A stretch of 64,000 nucleotides of DNA from Casuarina equisetifolia (GCA_028551475.1 CM052357.1:22300451-22364450); one strand, 5' to 3'. Shown: positions 47,141-60,015, counted from the first letter of the stretch. Notes: a model not told the origin generated them from the sequence alone. Numbers and translations are program-made.

Positions 47141-50100
47141 TTATAACTTGGATTCAAAATTCTCTCGCCAAAAATGGTAGAGTACCTCCTCAACTTTGGT
47201 AGGAGACTCCTCCCGAGGAAGAAGAGCACCTGGCACCTCAACAAACTTGCTCACACCTTTGGCTCCCCTTATAGCTTCCATCTCCGCTTTTGACCACTTT
47301 GGAGATCCTTCGGTTGACACAGCCAGCACAGTTATCTTCCCCTCTAAACTTGCGAACTGTTCAAGAAACTCCTTACGAGACTGGACAGGGTCAAGTAGAC
47401 CAGCTAAGAAAGCAGCAGGCAAATAATGGCACCTTCTGTTTTGTTAACGAATATTTACTTTCTACGATGTCCGGAGTAACATTGACAGAATTGGCATAGA
47501 CATGGGATTTGTACTGGGACTCAATTGCCTTTTCGTAGCTAACAAGCATGTTATACATCATCCATCCCACAGCAGGAGTCCTTAAGGTATCCCCAAGCAA
47601 TCCATGCCTTTCAAATCAATAAGAAATTAAGTCAAAACAAAAAGGCAAATTTATGTAACATACAAGCCTATATGTGATGAGTCGAACAAATGAAGAAACT
47701 CGACCCCACAATCTAGCACCATATCCTTTACTATCCAAACTGTTACTAAGAGAAGAAGATCAAGCTATCTCTGTCTCTAATTGCCTGTAACACAAGCAAC
47801 TTAGACGAGTTTAAATTTTCTGGCTAACATGTCGTCAGTCAGAAAATAGAATGAGTAAAATAGCAGTTATAGACATGCTAACATTTCCTGTCATGCTGAA
47901 GCTACTGGCGTTCAGCATACCTTGTTTCCATGCTGGAATCTCAACCAAACACAATACGAAGGGGACCAGCCCAAGTGGGTGCAACAACTGCTATGGCCGA
48001 AGGTTTCACCAAACCCTTTTTAGCGGCACGAACTGTTATTATTGCTGCATGCCCTCCTCCAAAGACAACCAAATTATTGTCTATTTTGAAAGTCGAAAGT
48101 CATTTAAATAATAAATTTGAAATTATTAGAGAAATAATTTCCAAGATACATTAAATACAGGAGAAGATCATGAAGACGAAGAACAAAATGAAGCTTTACA
48201 CAAAGCAAACATTCTTCCCATAAGACAAATTTCCTCTGGGGATGGGTCAAGAAGTAAGGGTTGTGGGGGGGAATAATGGGATGGAAGAGGAAGGAAATAT
48301 GGAACTAAGGTGTCCAAATAAGGAAGAAAACCTCATTGGGACAATTTTTAAACATTTGGTGGGTGGACTGATTTGGACTTAAAAGAGGACATTTCCCACT
48401 GTTTACAAGCAAAAAGAAGATCGTAACAAACTCGATGACTATGTCTTAAGATAGCTGCTGTCTCTTAGGTCTACAGAATTAAATATTTGACACTCAAACT
48501 TGAAGGAAGGAAGCCTCACAGTTTAGGAACTGCGGTGTCTTTGAGGACTTCAAATACTTTCTTCTTATCTCTATTCTTGATCTCTCATTTATTTTCTTCT
48601 TGAGCTGCTTGATGTATTAATAGACTCCTCGGTTGCTGGTTTCCTTTGATCTTTGGATAAGTCAGTTTATAAAATGTGGTTGAGGAAGAAGCTCTAGATT
48701 TTTTCCACCAAATTTCTAGAGCTTCTTCCTCAACCACATTTTGTAATCTGACTTATCCAAGATCAAAGGAAACCAGCGACCAAGGAGTCTATAAATAGGA
48801 GTTCAAAAAAGAGAGGGAGATAGAGCAGAGTGATTAGAAAAAAGCACCTCAAAGGAACTGCAGTTCCCAAATTGTGAGTCTCCCTTCCTTTAAGTGTAAG
48901 TGTCATACATTTTTTACTTGTAGAACTAAGAGACAGCAACTCTCGTAAAGCACAATCTTTGAGTTTGTTTTCTGTTTCACTGTACGTTGTGAGGAAATTT
49001 GTAAACCAAGAATGTTCTGTTTTCAGTCCGAACAAGGCAGCCCACCACTGTTTGAAAAAGTGTACAAACAAGGAAGAACAAAACTGTCCCAATAAGGTTT
49101 CTTCATTTTTTGCACTTTTTCATAGTTCCCTTCCTCTTCTATCCCAATATCTCCCACATCTGGTATGAAAAACATTACTTGAGTCTGAATCAGTCCATTG
49201 ACCACTTATCCGTAAAATTGTTCCATAAGGGTTTCTTCCTAATGTGTAACTTTATTTCCATATTACCTTCCTCTTCCATCCCATTATTCCCCACAGCATG
49301 GACATGTTTAGAGAAGGAAAATTCTGGTGAAGTTAACAAAATATAAACATACAAGAGCCAGAGCACAAAGATTTTGCTAAGAAGGTATAGGATAGACAAA
49401 GGAAAAATAAACAAAAATTGACATTTCATGGACTGGACCATTAACTGAAATACTTGAAGCCAACCCCAGAGATGCAAAGGAAACAATGCTTTTTACGTTC
49501 CCTTGGATTCAGCCAGTTTGGCATATGTTTGTGATAATCATAGCAAAAACAACACTAAAACAAAAAGTCCTGCAGTCTCCACTTCAGAATCCTATCACTC
49601 TCGTGGTGTCAGCAATGGCGACACTTGGTGCGTGCAATCTATTATGGATGTGTAGAGAACGAACATGATCTTGAAGTGTTCACGTAACTAAGCAAACCAC
49701 CCCACCATTATCACATTTCTTGTTATGGTTATCTATTGCTGATTTACTTTTTGGCATATGGAATGAGTCATTTCTTGACTTTAAAGGGACTAGCCAAAGT
49801 GACCCTCCCCCATGGGTATAAAGTCATTTCCATTTAGAAGTATAATCAAAAACAGAGAAAAAGAAAAGGGCAAAAACTTGATTTCTAGCCGCAGAGAATG
49901 GCTATGACATGTTGATTCAGGTTTGTCACCGTGTCCTCAACTTTTCAACGGATTTCCCAAGTGGATGAGGCAACTTCAAAACGTACAAGATATTGACTAA
50001 ATCCTTATCATTTTCACAGAAAAATTGTCTCCAACCAATTTTAAATGGTGTCCTCTAATTCTTTTACAGCATCAAGGTGTATTACCTAGATTGTAATCAA

Positions 50101-50490
50101 TTAAAAAGATGCCCAAGCTCTTCAGAAAGTGAGACACTTTATGGAAAAAAAAAATCAGAAAATCATATAACTATCTTTAGATAAAATCGTCGTACCGACC
50201 TGAGTCACTTATTGGGCTACTATGAGCATTAATGAAGTCAACAAGGATATCGGCAATGTACTCTGTTTTTGGCCTATCAGAGAAATTAGGCCAGGCCAAT
50301 CAACAATTGTGGCTCTCCAATTGACTTCACCAGCTCGCTGAACAATGTCTCTGGCTACAGATTTCCATCCTTCAACAGTGGTAACATCAGAAATGGTTGG
50401 CATCATAAGGACACTTTTAGAAGGATCAGGATTCTCTTTCACATGTTCTTCGTAGTAGATGTCAATACTATTGTCCCTGAATTCCCATTG
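47141..50490 (-). pseudogene. alpha/beta-hydrolase pseudogene, copy A
   Basis: Three exons align with the intact relatives: 50200-50490 (QWEFRDNS to NAHSSPISDS), 47921-48080 (NNLVVFGGGHAA to SMETR) and 47141-47607 (to ENFESKL). The family is a plant alpha/beta-hydrolase, probably plastid-targeted, similar to what I recall of Arabidopsis At5g38360. Three lesions are visible. A one-base loss just after WPGL shifts the frame before FSDRPKTEY. TGA replaces the Arg codon of FGRDSS in the middle exon. Another one-base loss follows SLTKQK in the last exon. No first exon or transit-peptide region is found, because the PPR gene's stop codon lies only about 80 bp further upstream. Splice sites are still GT-AG. 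Copy B has Arg at the stop position and an open last exon. Confidence 0.88.
48454..48940. repeat. long palindrome in the large intron of hydrolase copy A
   Basis: Arms 48454-48699 and 48714-48940 are inverted copies of each other around a loop of about 14 bases. The inner 45 bp or so are nearly perfect and the outer parts are more diverged. Each arm matches a single-copy stretch of the corresponding intron in copy B (about 63033-63215), so A gained an extra inverted copy. A weaker outer inverted similarity continues (48266-48350 against 49080-49300), derived from the terminal inverted repeats of an intronic MITE-like element. Confidence 0.85.
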
Positions 50491-50567
50491 CTTATTCCAT
50501 GGGTGACATTGATTTAGTTGTTTCCTTAATAGGAGATTCCCTTTTGTAATTACTTGTCAGCTACCAC

Positions 50568-52508
50568 TTACCAGTAATCTCTGCATGAACAAGTGCCATC
50601 TTTGAAGGTGTGGAAGCGACTTCTATCTCTAACCACAATTTCCAATCTATAAACACTAGAAATCAGCTTCATCACGGTATGGCAGTCCTTGCATACTCGC
50701 AAATTTTTCACTATTCTTATGACCCTTCCCTCACATAATCTTGCCATTCCAAAAGCTAAAGCAAGCTTCTCACTATGCCGGGACACTGAATCTTCCTTTT
50801 CTTCCTCTTCTATGTCATGCAAAACACTCCCAACCTCCGGAACATAACCTCCTTCGACCCTAAGTTTCTGCATTATCTCCCTTAACTTCTCATAAGCCTC
50901 TTCTGCAATTTTATCCTGTCTTTCACCCGCCAAGAAAGTATACATGATCTTGTCAACTTCAATCATGCTCCAACCAGGAGTCTTCTTGATCCTCTGGTCA
51001 GTCATTGATCTTCTTACTGCTGCAACATCTTTCCATTGCCCTGCTATGGCATATATATTTGACAAAAGAACATGATCACCAGAATCGTTGGGTTCAAGTT
51101 CACAGAGCCTGTCCTTCACTTGCTCTGCCAACTCAACGTTACCATGAATGCTACAAGCCCCAAGAAGTGTCCTCCAAATAATAGCTGTGGGTGAAACTGG
51201 CATTTGACATACAAAATCATAGGCCTCCCTCAACTTACCAGCTCGGCCATATAGATCAACCATACAACCATAATGCTCGATCGCTGGCTCTATACCATAT
51301 ACATTATTCATCTTACAAAAATATTTAAATCCTTCTTCAATCAATCCAGCATGACTACAGGCATATAAGAGAGAAATAAAGGTAACTCCATCAGGCCTAA
51401 TTCCTGACACCTCCATATCATGGAAAAGTTGTTTTGCTTCTTCTCCATGACCATGCATTGCAAGTCCCGTTATCATCGTTGTCCATGAAATGATGCTTTT
51501 ACTTTGTGGCATTCTCTCAAAGACCAATCGTGCCATGCCCACGTTACCACACTTCGCATATGTATCCATGAGTGCGTTATTCACTGAAATGATCCAAAGA
51601 AACCCAGATTTCTCCAGAAACCCGTGCAAAACCTTCCCAGACTCAATTGCCCCAACTAGAGCACACATAGATAGAACCACCGTCATGCTGACCTCGTTTG
51701 GTCTCATACCAATCCGTCGCAACTCCCTGAAATAGCCCAATGCCTCATAGAAACAGCCATTATGAGCAAACCCAGAAATCATTGTACTCCAAGAAACATC
51801 GTCCCCTACAGGCATCTCAAAGAACGCCTTCTTTGCCAGTTCAAGCTCCCCCGCTTTGGTGTACCCTGCGAGCATGAGATTCCACGAAGTCAAATTCCTA
51901 ATTGGCATCCTATTGAACATTTCCTCCGCCTCTTTTACATCCCCACATCTAAAACACGCTGTAATCATGGCATTCCAAGCGACAACATTCGGTTTACTAA
52001 TTTCCTCAAACATCTTCTGAGCAGAACGCAGGCACCCACATCCAGCGTACATACTTACCAGAGTCGTCCCAACAAAGAGATGGGTATCGAGCCCATGCCT
52101 TATGGCCTGACAATGTAGCGAAACCCCAGCTCTCAAAGACCCATAATTAGCTGCACCTTTAAGTACGAATGCGAAAGAGAAGCTATCAGGCGCGGCAATG
52201 ACCATTGCTTCTCGACGACGCATTTCGGCAAACGCAACAAGAGAATTTACAGGGACACTGGACTCAGCGAGTCCTCGGATGATTGTGTTGTACATGTAAA
52301 CATCTGGGTTCGGGAACTGAGAGAAGAAGCGTCGAGCGTAGTCAAGAGCATTGGAAATGGATACAACACAGTGGAAGATAAGCTTCCCGACAAATACGCG
52401 ATCGGTGTCGAGGCCCGTCTTGCACGAAAAGGCGTGGATTTGCTTCACTATTTCCAGGGTCTTGCACTTGTGCATCACAGAAAGGCATAGCTGCTCCGAG
52501 CTGCTCAT
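50568..52508 (-). CDS. pentatricopeptide repeat protein, PLS-E-DYW class, like At1g74630
   Basis: This is an intact, intronless gene of 646 codons. It starts [22 protein letters not shown]-type PPR repeats follow (for example [14 protein letters not shown]-like, [49 protein letters not shown]). The E region has [19 protein letters not shown] and [13 protein letters not shown]. The C-terminus is a complete DYW domain: [10 protein letters not shown] supplies the HxE zinc-site motif, CKDCH the CxxC, and the protein ends CSCRDYW. DYW proteins act in C-to-U RNA editing in plastids or mitochondria, with the DYW domain as deaminase. Repeat content and linear order closely resemble Arabidopsis At1g74630 (about 640 residues), so I take it as the orthologue. 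The start is the first ATG of the frame; no strong transit peptide is obvious. It lies on the same strand as hydrolase copy A, which begins about 80 bp beyond its stop codon. Confidence 0.96.
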   Translation of the reverse strand: MSSSEQLCLSVMHKCKTLEIVKQIHAFSCKTGLDTDRVFVGKLIFHCVVSISNALDYARRFFSQFPNPDVYMYNTIIRGLAESSVPVNSLVAFAEMRRREAMVIAAPDSFSFAFVLKGAANYGSLRAGVSLHCQAIRHGLDTHLFVGTTLVSMYAGCGCLRSAQKMFEEISKPNVVAWNAMITACFRCGDVKEAEEMFNRMPIRNLTSWNLMLAGYTKAGELELAKKAFFEMPVGDDVSWSTMISGFAHNGCFYEALGYFRELRRIGMRPNEVSMTVVLSMCALVGAIESGKVLHGFLEKSGFLWIISVNNALMDTYAKCGNVGMARLVFERMPQSKSIISWTTMITGLAMHGHGEEAKQLFHDMEVSGIRPDGVTFISLLYACSHAGLIEEGFKYFCKMNNVYGIEPAIEHYGCMVDLYGRAGKLREAYDFVCQMPVSPTAIIWRTLLGACSIHGNVELAEQVKDRLCELEPNDSGDHVLLSNIYAIAGQWKDVAAVRRSMTDQRIKKTPGWSMIEVDKIMYTFLAGERQDKIAEEAYEKLREIMQKLRVEGGYVPEVGSVLHDIEEEEKEDSVSRHSEKLALAFGMARLCEGRVIRIVKNLRVCKDCHTVMKLISSVYRLEIVVRDRSRFHTFKDGTCSCRDYW

Positions 52509-52847
52509 TCTGGCTTCGAAGTTTTGGATGCAAAACTAGCCGTTTAAGTAGTCAACCGCCACAGAAAGTCAAACAAGCAATGATCCAACGGGCTAACGAA
52601 AACAAACACGGAAGCATATGGAAAAGAAGATCTGAACGTTGGCCAAAGGCAGCTACACGCATGTAAAGCAAAACACAGAGTATTGGATGCTACAAGGCTT
52701 ATGATGTTCTATTCACACTCTTCTGAATAAATGATGAACAAGCATCCAAAAGCATTCGCTCTTTGCAAACCAAAGAAAAAATAAACAAACGAGATGAAAT
52801 GAAGTTAATGCAATATAAGGCCATGGATCAAGAATCTATCTATACGA

Positions 52848-52972
52848 CCCAATAGTTCATATATCTTAACATTCTCTCTCAGGCTGCAACCCAATAGCTC
52901 ATATATCTTAACATCTCTCTCAGGCTGCAACCCAATAGCTCATATATCTTAACATTCTCTCTCAGGCTGCAA
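52848..52972. repeat. three tandem copies of a ~42-bp unit upstream of the PPR gene
   Basis: The copies are 52848-52889, 52890-52930 and 52931-52972, almost identical apart from one base change and a one-base length difference. They lie 340-465 bp upstream of the PPR start codon. Confidence 0.93.
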
Positions 52973-52979
52973 GTTTGCA

Positions 52980-55405
52980 CAGATCAAACACTTAAAAGCT
53001 TAAATAAAAGATGCAAATGTTAGCAATGCTAATTGCTAATTGCTAAGCACCTTTGTCAAAATGTCACTTGGCTGCTCGGTTCACACAAATGTTTGTTGTA
53101 ATGGCCAATTGAGAAAAAGGAAGTCGAATTAGTTGTTTGATTAATTGTCTTTTAAAAATTGTTTTACATATTTATGTTTACTTTCTTTATCTCTGAATTC
53201 AACAAATTGAAATCTATTTTATTTAATTTGAAAGAAAAATAATTTTAATTCTTATAATCCTTTCACAATATACTTTAATACACGTTACTTATAATTTAAA
53301 AGTTTCTTTAACTTATACAAATTCAAACAAGTCTCTTAAGATATAAAATTGTATAAGAAATTGTTAGAACTAAGTTTTCTAATAATCAAGAACACATGAG
53401 TAGCCCTAATCACGAAATCATCAAATCATAGTATAATTAGGGTACATTCAAAATATGTGCATAGAATATGTCTGAGTTAGCGGAGCACGTATATGTGGAA
53501 AGAGACAACCAATGTCACAAAATATAAGGGCAAGGAAGCACTTCTCCATAAATCTCAATTTGATTCAAGCTTCTCCCTGATTTCTGCAATGCAATATTTC
53601 GTTCAAAGTTCTTTCTCTCTTTTTCATCATCACTCAAGCTCTTTTTATCAAGCTATTTGTCACAACAAAAGCGCACCTTTTTCCTTCAGAAAGAGCCGTT
53701 CAGACACCTAAGAGATTTTCTGAATTTCTCCCCGTTGAGAGCAAATCTATACGGCGTATTTTCGGTGATTTCAGGGTGTAGAGAGGCAGACTATCGGGAC
53801 TGGGTTTCTGCTTCGGTTTCATTCAAAAACCCTCACAGAAAATGCACCGTTTCGTTAATTTCTTCATTCGGGTCTCGCGGAGCTGATTCCGGTCATGGTC
53901 CGGTTTCCGGGTTTCACCACAAAGGTTCCCAAATCTCTGCAATCTTGAACTGAATTCTTGCGGGCACATCTTAAATCAGTAAATCGGCTTCCTCTTCAAC
54001 AAACCCCATGTGTTTTTAGCCTCTCAAATGTTCCATTTTGCCTCCCTTTGCTCGTTTGTTCAATCGGGTCGCAAAGAACCCGACAAAAAACTTCACGGGT
54101 CACACTCCTTTGATCTTCATAGGCTTGTTGGATCACGAATCCTTGTTCACAGGTTTTTCCCAATCTCGAATCGTCCCGGGTTGCGGTGGTTCTCGTCGTC
54201 GTCGTCGTCGTCGGTTGTCTTCCGGGTCGCGCTGGGTTTCTTCGGTCGGGTCGTGCGAACATATGGCCATGTATACGGGCTTCTGGGTCGTTTGACCTGA
54301 CGAACCGGGTCGTACTCGGGTCTTGCACGTATCTGGGTCATGGGCTTACGGGTCTTGAGCTGGGTTGCACATGAATCGGGCGTACACAGACTGGGTCGCG
54401 CCCAGTGGGTTCTATGAAGGGCTTATGTACTGGGCTGGGCTACAGGCAGTGGGCTCGTGGGTTGCGGGTTGCACAGCATTTTTCTGTGCGTTTTGAGGTG
54501 GGCTGCACACACTAAATGGGCCACGTGATTTGAACATGATTTGGCCAGTCTGCTTCAACCATATCTTCTCTACAAAAATGTTCCCACATTATTTTCGAAA
54601 CAATAATTAGAATATCTCATTTATAATAGATCTTTCACAAATGTAAGCAACTTTTTACTTTATAATATCATTTTATGGTATTAATTTTTACACCATAATT
54701 GCTTATATTTATATAGCACATAAATTATGAAAAACATTTAGGTATAAACTCTAAAATATTTTTTCATATCAAAATATATTTTTATGAAGTTTGCTATTTT
54801 TTTTCAATAATAATGGAATAACCATATTTCTAGAATGATAATAATATAACTTTCCTTTGAAAAACTTTCATAAATAAAAAATATTTCTTGATAAATCTTG
54901 TTTCATCACAAATTCTGTTTCAATATATAATAGAAATAACGAAAATATTTTTCAGGTATATATATCTTCCTCCCTTTTTGACATCATCAATACATAATGG
55001 AGATAATGTAGATAATGGAAGTATTTTTCATGTGCATATATCTCTTCTCCTTCTTGATATCATCAACATAGAAAATACAATGAACTCATACTTGAAATGC
55101 TTAAGGCTCTTCCTCAAATGACACCAACCAACATCAATTAATCAGCAAACAAATAATAATAACAACAAACACATAATACACAATGTGCCATGTGTATTTA
55201 AGCAAATGAAGATGATCTTGGAAAAATATGTTCTAGCAGTCACATCTACACAATGTCATCCAAACATGTTTTCACAACTCCTCCTCAAGAATAGATTCTC
55301 CTTAAGTTATTCCAATCAATCAAGAAATAAGTGAGACATATTTATTGGCTAAGGTATATTCAAATGTACTCAACTAGCCAACACTCATCATGAGAAATAG
55401 ATTAA
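52980..55405. other. intergenic spacer with a GC-rich GGGTC/GGGCT-repetitive stretch
   Basis: No gene is recognised. 53700-54530 is GC-rich and repeats short GGGTC, GGGCT and TGGGTC words without a fixed period; the many open frames there on both strands are a result of that composition. 54940-55080 contains two imperfect tandem copies of a ~70-bp T-rich phrase including GACATCATCAA, wording I associate with the 3' ends of some copia elements. The interval from about 53362 (TGTTAGAAC) could therefore be a decayed LTR-element piece, but no clear second end was found. Confidence 0.35.
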
Positions 55406-57161
55406 AAAATAATGGCCGGGCAAGCCAATGTGGACCAAACCAAAAACCCAACCAACATCAAACATCTGGCCATGTGTCACGCAGCAAGTCCATGTTCATT
55501 TGCGTTAATGGCAAAAGAAAACAGAGCTATTTGTGTTTCGGCAATTTGCTGCAATTTTCAGTTCAATTGGGAACACAAAGCCCGTAGACAAGTCCAAGAT
55601 CTTTGTTTCTCCAAGTTGTTTCATGACCTTCCCTTAATCGTCTCTACTTAGGAAAAGTTTTGCACCAAGCATTGCAATAGAAAACCCTACCGGATGAACT
55701 ATCGTAGGAGAAATTCCCTCTTAACATTTTCTTCCAATCTATCAACGATCTTTAGGCATTTCACAGCTGAAATTATCTCTTACATTTTTTGATCACTATA
55801 CCATAAGTATTTAGTATTTAGTATTTTTACTTTTAATGATACATGACAAGGAATAAGAGGGTGAGTTAGTTCGAAAATTCTCCATTTTGTCTTGATAGTC
55901 ATCCTTGAAAACTAGGAAAATGAAGAAGTTCCTAAAATTCTTCCCCTTTAATGCATTTTTTTGACGTGGCCGGATGCATTTATCACAGCTATGAAAGCTG
56001 AAGTCAGGTTTCACCAGATCCATGTCCTGCAATTGAAAGGGATATAACACTTTCAAGTGGTTACCTCTTCTCCTCACAATGTGCTTCATGATTTTCTCTC
56101 CATTGATAGCTTTAACTCTATCTCAACCAAGGCCACAAAATAATAAATAAGGATCTCCTTTCCTTTCTTCCTATTGATTTCGATGGTTGTTTGGACCTTA
56201 TATATTTTAACACTCGAAATCATATTACCAAAAGAGGTGGAAAGAGGAGGAAGCTAAAAAGAAAGTTTTTTGTCTTTTAGTCAAGCCAAACCAAATAGCA
56301 TAGAGTTTGGTTTAGGAAGTGAACATGGTCACATCGATCTAGCTAGCAAGGATTCCTACCAAATTAAGGTAGTTTCGAATACAAGGATCAATTAATGTTT
56401 ATTCTAAGTAAATCTTCTAGTTGAGAGTTAAACTTAATCATATGCATACAAAAAAAGTCCACATGCAAAAATTGTGGTTGCTAGCTAGAGTAATACATCA
56501 TATCTTTAACAATGATGACTTCTAGTCTTAATATTCTAAATGTTAGAAAAAATTTAAATTATTGATAATTTGAGATAATTATTATTTTAAATTACTTGTT
56601 CTATTTTTTAAAAAAAATATAAGTAATAAGAGAGCAATTATTAAAAGAAAGTATTTATGTTAGAAAGTATCTTTTTATTTTTTTAAATATTAATTATTAG
56701 GAAAAGGGAATACTTGAAAAAAAAAGAATATCAAATTTAATAATGGAAAGCAATTGAAGAACTCCTAAGCCCGTAGCCCACAATAAAGGAAACTAACATA
56801 TAAATATATAAATTATACATAAGTACAACAAAGCAAGGAAAAGGGATAGTGCAGCCTCGAGGTTTTTTTTTTTTTTTTTTGTCAATGTATTTCATTGCCT
56901 TTATGGAACTTCACCTAAATGAGATGAGAAAGTTTTATTGCGGAACCATCCCATCACATGAATATATAGACATATAGATTTAAACATAAACATATAAGAG
57001 ACACAAGATTTAGGAGGTTTATACCAACACAATGTCCTACACCCCCTATCACCAGCGTAACTATTGGCCTTTTCTCCTCTTATTAGATTTTCCATGAGAA
57101 TATAAAGGTGTTGATTATAGGATTCACACATAACTCTCACATAGTTATTCTCAATATTCAC

Positions 57162-58860
57162 TATTAGGTTTTATGGCTTAATAAGAAGGGGGGTTGAATT
57201 AATTAAGCTAAAAACCAACTATAATTTTTCTATCTAAAATGATTCTAGGAGTTCATACAATTCACACGGTTATAACAAGAAAAACAATAAGCTAATAACA
57301 CACTGATCTGTTTCAAAATAGCAAATCAAACTCACGGATAAGGCAACAAATTAATAACAAGTCAATAGCTAGATAGTTATTAACAATCAGCAAGTTAGCT
57401 TTAAGCAAGTAAAAGAAAGAGAAACACCAGATTTACCATGGTGGTTTAGTACTCAATCCTTGAGCCCTATATCCACCCTCTTCTCTTTCAATCCAACCAA
57501 TTGAAATCTCCTTTACTCAAACTAGATTAGGAGAAAATGTTCTCCCTAATCTAAGCAATTCCTTCTCAAAGGAATTCTTAGGTACAGTTACAAGATATAA
57601 TCAAAAGATCATGTACAATGCAAATCCCCAAATAATATGATAGTTTGTGAGATATTGCTAATTAAAGGATCTATTCAAGTATGAATAATAAAGTTTAAAA
57701 CTCGTATCACAAAATCCCCAAATTACAGCAAATTAGGGTTTTAGATTCCTTACAATGTTTATGTACAATATATATTTTGAATGTAATTAGCACATAAACA
57801 AGGTCATACAAGATACCATAGATGATAAAATCAGAGAATAAATGGTTTAATCACAATATCACCATGACCTTGTATTTCACCATAAGTGAATGAGATTGAA
57901 TGATTAATCAGGTAAACTCAAAGGATGATTCTTAAAAAAATGAGAACTTCATATGCTCATAAATCATCAACCTCTTCTTTAAAGATTAGCTTTTCTTAAA
58001 TAAAAAAAGTAGGGCTAGGGTTTCAAACATTCAAACCTTAAATGTAGCCTTTTGCCCGTTAGAATAGTGAATCACCCTTCAAATCAGCTTCACATCTCCA
58101 ATCTTAATCACAAATCTGACCGTTCTGACACTAGTCTACTTGAGAATCCTCCTATTAAGGACTCGATTACCTAAGTGGCATAGCTTCTGCCTCATTCTCT
58201 TTCTTCAAATGCCTTATGCTCAAAATTAGGGGTTAGGGTAACTTGGCCATGTGAGTGGCTTAAGAGAAAGGCTGCTTCAATAGTTTCATTCAGGTAATAC
58301 GGGTTAATAACAAGTAGGCCATGAGACTTTTAACAAGCGGGTCGTGAGACTTTTAACAAGCGGGTCGTGAGACTTATAACAAGCAGGACGAGAGACATAA
58401 TGAATAGGCCGTGAGACTTATAACAAGCAGGTCGAAAGCACAAAGAACATAAGTTCTTAGTAGAACCATGATTTGCTCCAATAAGCTCTTAGTAAATTAT
58501 CTTGTATAATCTTTGATTCAACAAGATAGTTTTGCTAGAGTTAATCACCTTGTACCTTTATCCAAACAAGAGCAAGTATCATATTTCTCAAATATAATAG
58601 ACCATATATTTAAAATCATTTAAATAAGGCTTTTCTCAAGACATTATATAATGATATTAAATAAGGCATTTCTCAAAGACATTATATAATAACATTATAT
58701 TAAAAATGTAAGAACTCGACTACTTTATAATATCATTGATTGATATTATAATTTGTACACCTTTTACTTCTTATGATTTTCTTTTACACTTATGAAAAAC
58801 ATATTTCAAGAGATAATTCACAAATATATTTTGTCACAACAAAACCTTTATTTTCTAACA
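57162..58860 (-). mobile_element. solo LTR, same family as 17277-18965 (fossil)
   Basis: This 1,699-bp block in reverse orientation is recognisably similar along its length to the solo LTR at 17277-18965. It has nearly identical 5-base flanks (57157-57161 and 58861-58865). Around 58318-58440 it carries several tandem copies of a 25-30 bp unit. No internal region is present, so it is an LTR-LTR recombination product. The interval is absent from unit A, so it probably inserted after the duplication. Visible divergence between the two LTRs suggests they are old. Confidence 0.8.
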
Positions 58861-60015
58861 CTCACAACAACATATTTGATTCTCTCTTGACTTGTGGCTA
58901 CTACACAAAGCAATACTCTTTAATTGCTGCCTTCATAAGACATAACCCTCTCTCTTTTGGCCCCTTATGATTTTCTTGTGATCCTCCCATTTTATACTAG
59001 CACCAAAAGGAGTCTTAGCGGGATACTACTAAGAGTCTTAATAAGATACTACTAGAAATCCTAATCAATATAGAAGAAAATAACTCCTAGAATATTCCTA
59101 TAGCATACATGAAATATATCTAAGCCTACTAACATCCTCATCATTGTGCTAGTTTCATCTATGTGATTAATTAGGCTCACGTTATTCAAAAAGCACCAAT
59201 GTTCCATATCATGCTTAGTTGGATTCAATAATTAATTGTTTCGATAATGATGCTGCCCATAATAGTCATCAACTTGAACACTTCAAAGGATCTTTAAAGG
59301 CGAACCGAATTAGATAGAAAAAAATCTGCATTAGCAGAAAGAACCAAGCTAAATTTGCACACAAACGAGGAACATGAAGCTAGATGCACCGCATCAACAA
59401 TTCATTGTACAAGTCTCACTCTATTCTAGTTAGGGGTCTAAATCACATATAGTTTTCAAGAATAATTCTTTATGGTTCATAAGTTGGGAAAAGTTTATAT
59501 AGGCCCCATAGAAGTTCATATTAAACATCGGTCAAGAGCCTTGCTTAAGGAGATAAATTGTTGAATTTTACAAACTGAGTTGGGTTAAATAAATTGTGCA
59601 AATCGTCTTAATCAATCAAATTTGTTTTCCATGATATTTTTGGGAGACTTTGAGATGTATTAGTTTCAATTTTGCAGTTATTTCATAGACTTCATTTTTT
59701 TTCTCCCTTCATGTTTTCATTATTTACATTTGTAATCTTTTTTTTTTTTTGGCAAAGATGATTGGTCTATGTTAAACATGATAGATATATTAAAAGTAAT
59801 GATTCAATGTTTATAGATCATATGACCAGAAACGGTGAAACTGGTTTATAGATTTGAGAAGAAAAATGTGTAGAGTTTTCTTATAAGACAAGAACAAGGT
59901 TGTGGTTCTTAAAAGAATGAATGGAAATCGTAGCTACAATGAAATGCTACAGTACAAGGTCTAGAATTGCAACAGTAAGCCTAATGTCATACAACAACTG
60001 GTATTTCAACAATGA

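Larger units (their letters stand above)
40486..50500. repeat. segmental duplication, unit A
   Basis: Blocks of this interval match 55412-64000 in the same orientation. 40486-40790 matches 55412-55740, 42140-42420 matches about 56725-56925, and 44005-44700 matches 59145-59805. 45400-45640 matches 60290-60510, and 46300-50040 matches 60850-64000. Identity looks roughly 85-90% by eye in the hydrolase last exon, so the duplication is not recent. Unit-specific insertions separate the blocks: a probable solo LTR, about 0.4 kb at 45920-46290, and a palindrome in A. The A-specific gain ends close to the PPR gene. Confidence 0.88.

Noticed and set aside
51490-52118. Plus-strand open frames within the PPR gene
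   Set aside because: They are antisense shadows of an intact conserved coding sequence.
54010-54374. Overlapping open frames on both strands in the GC-rich stretch
   Set aside because: Low-complexity composition with few stops explains them; no domain is present.
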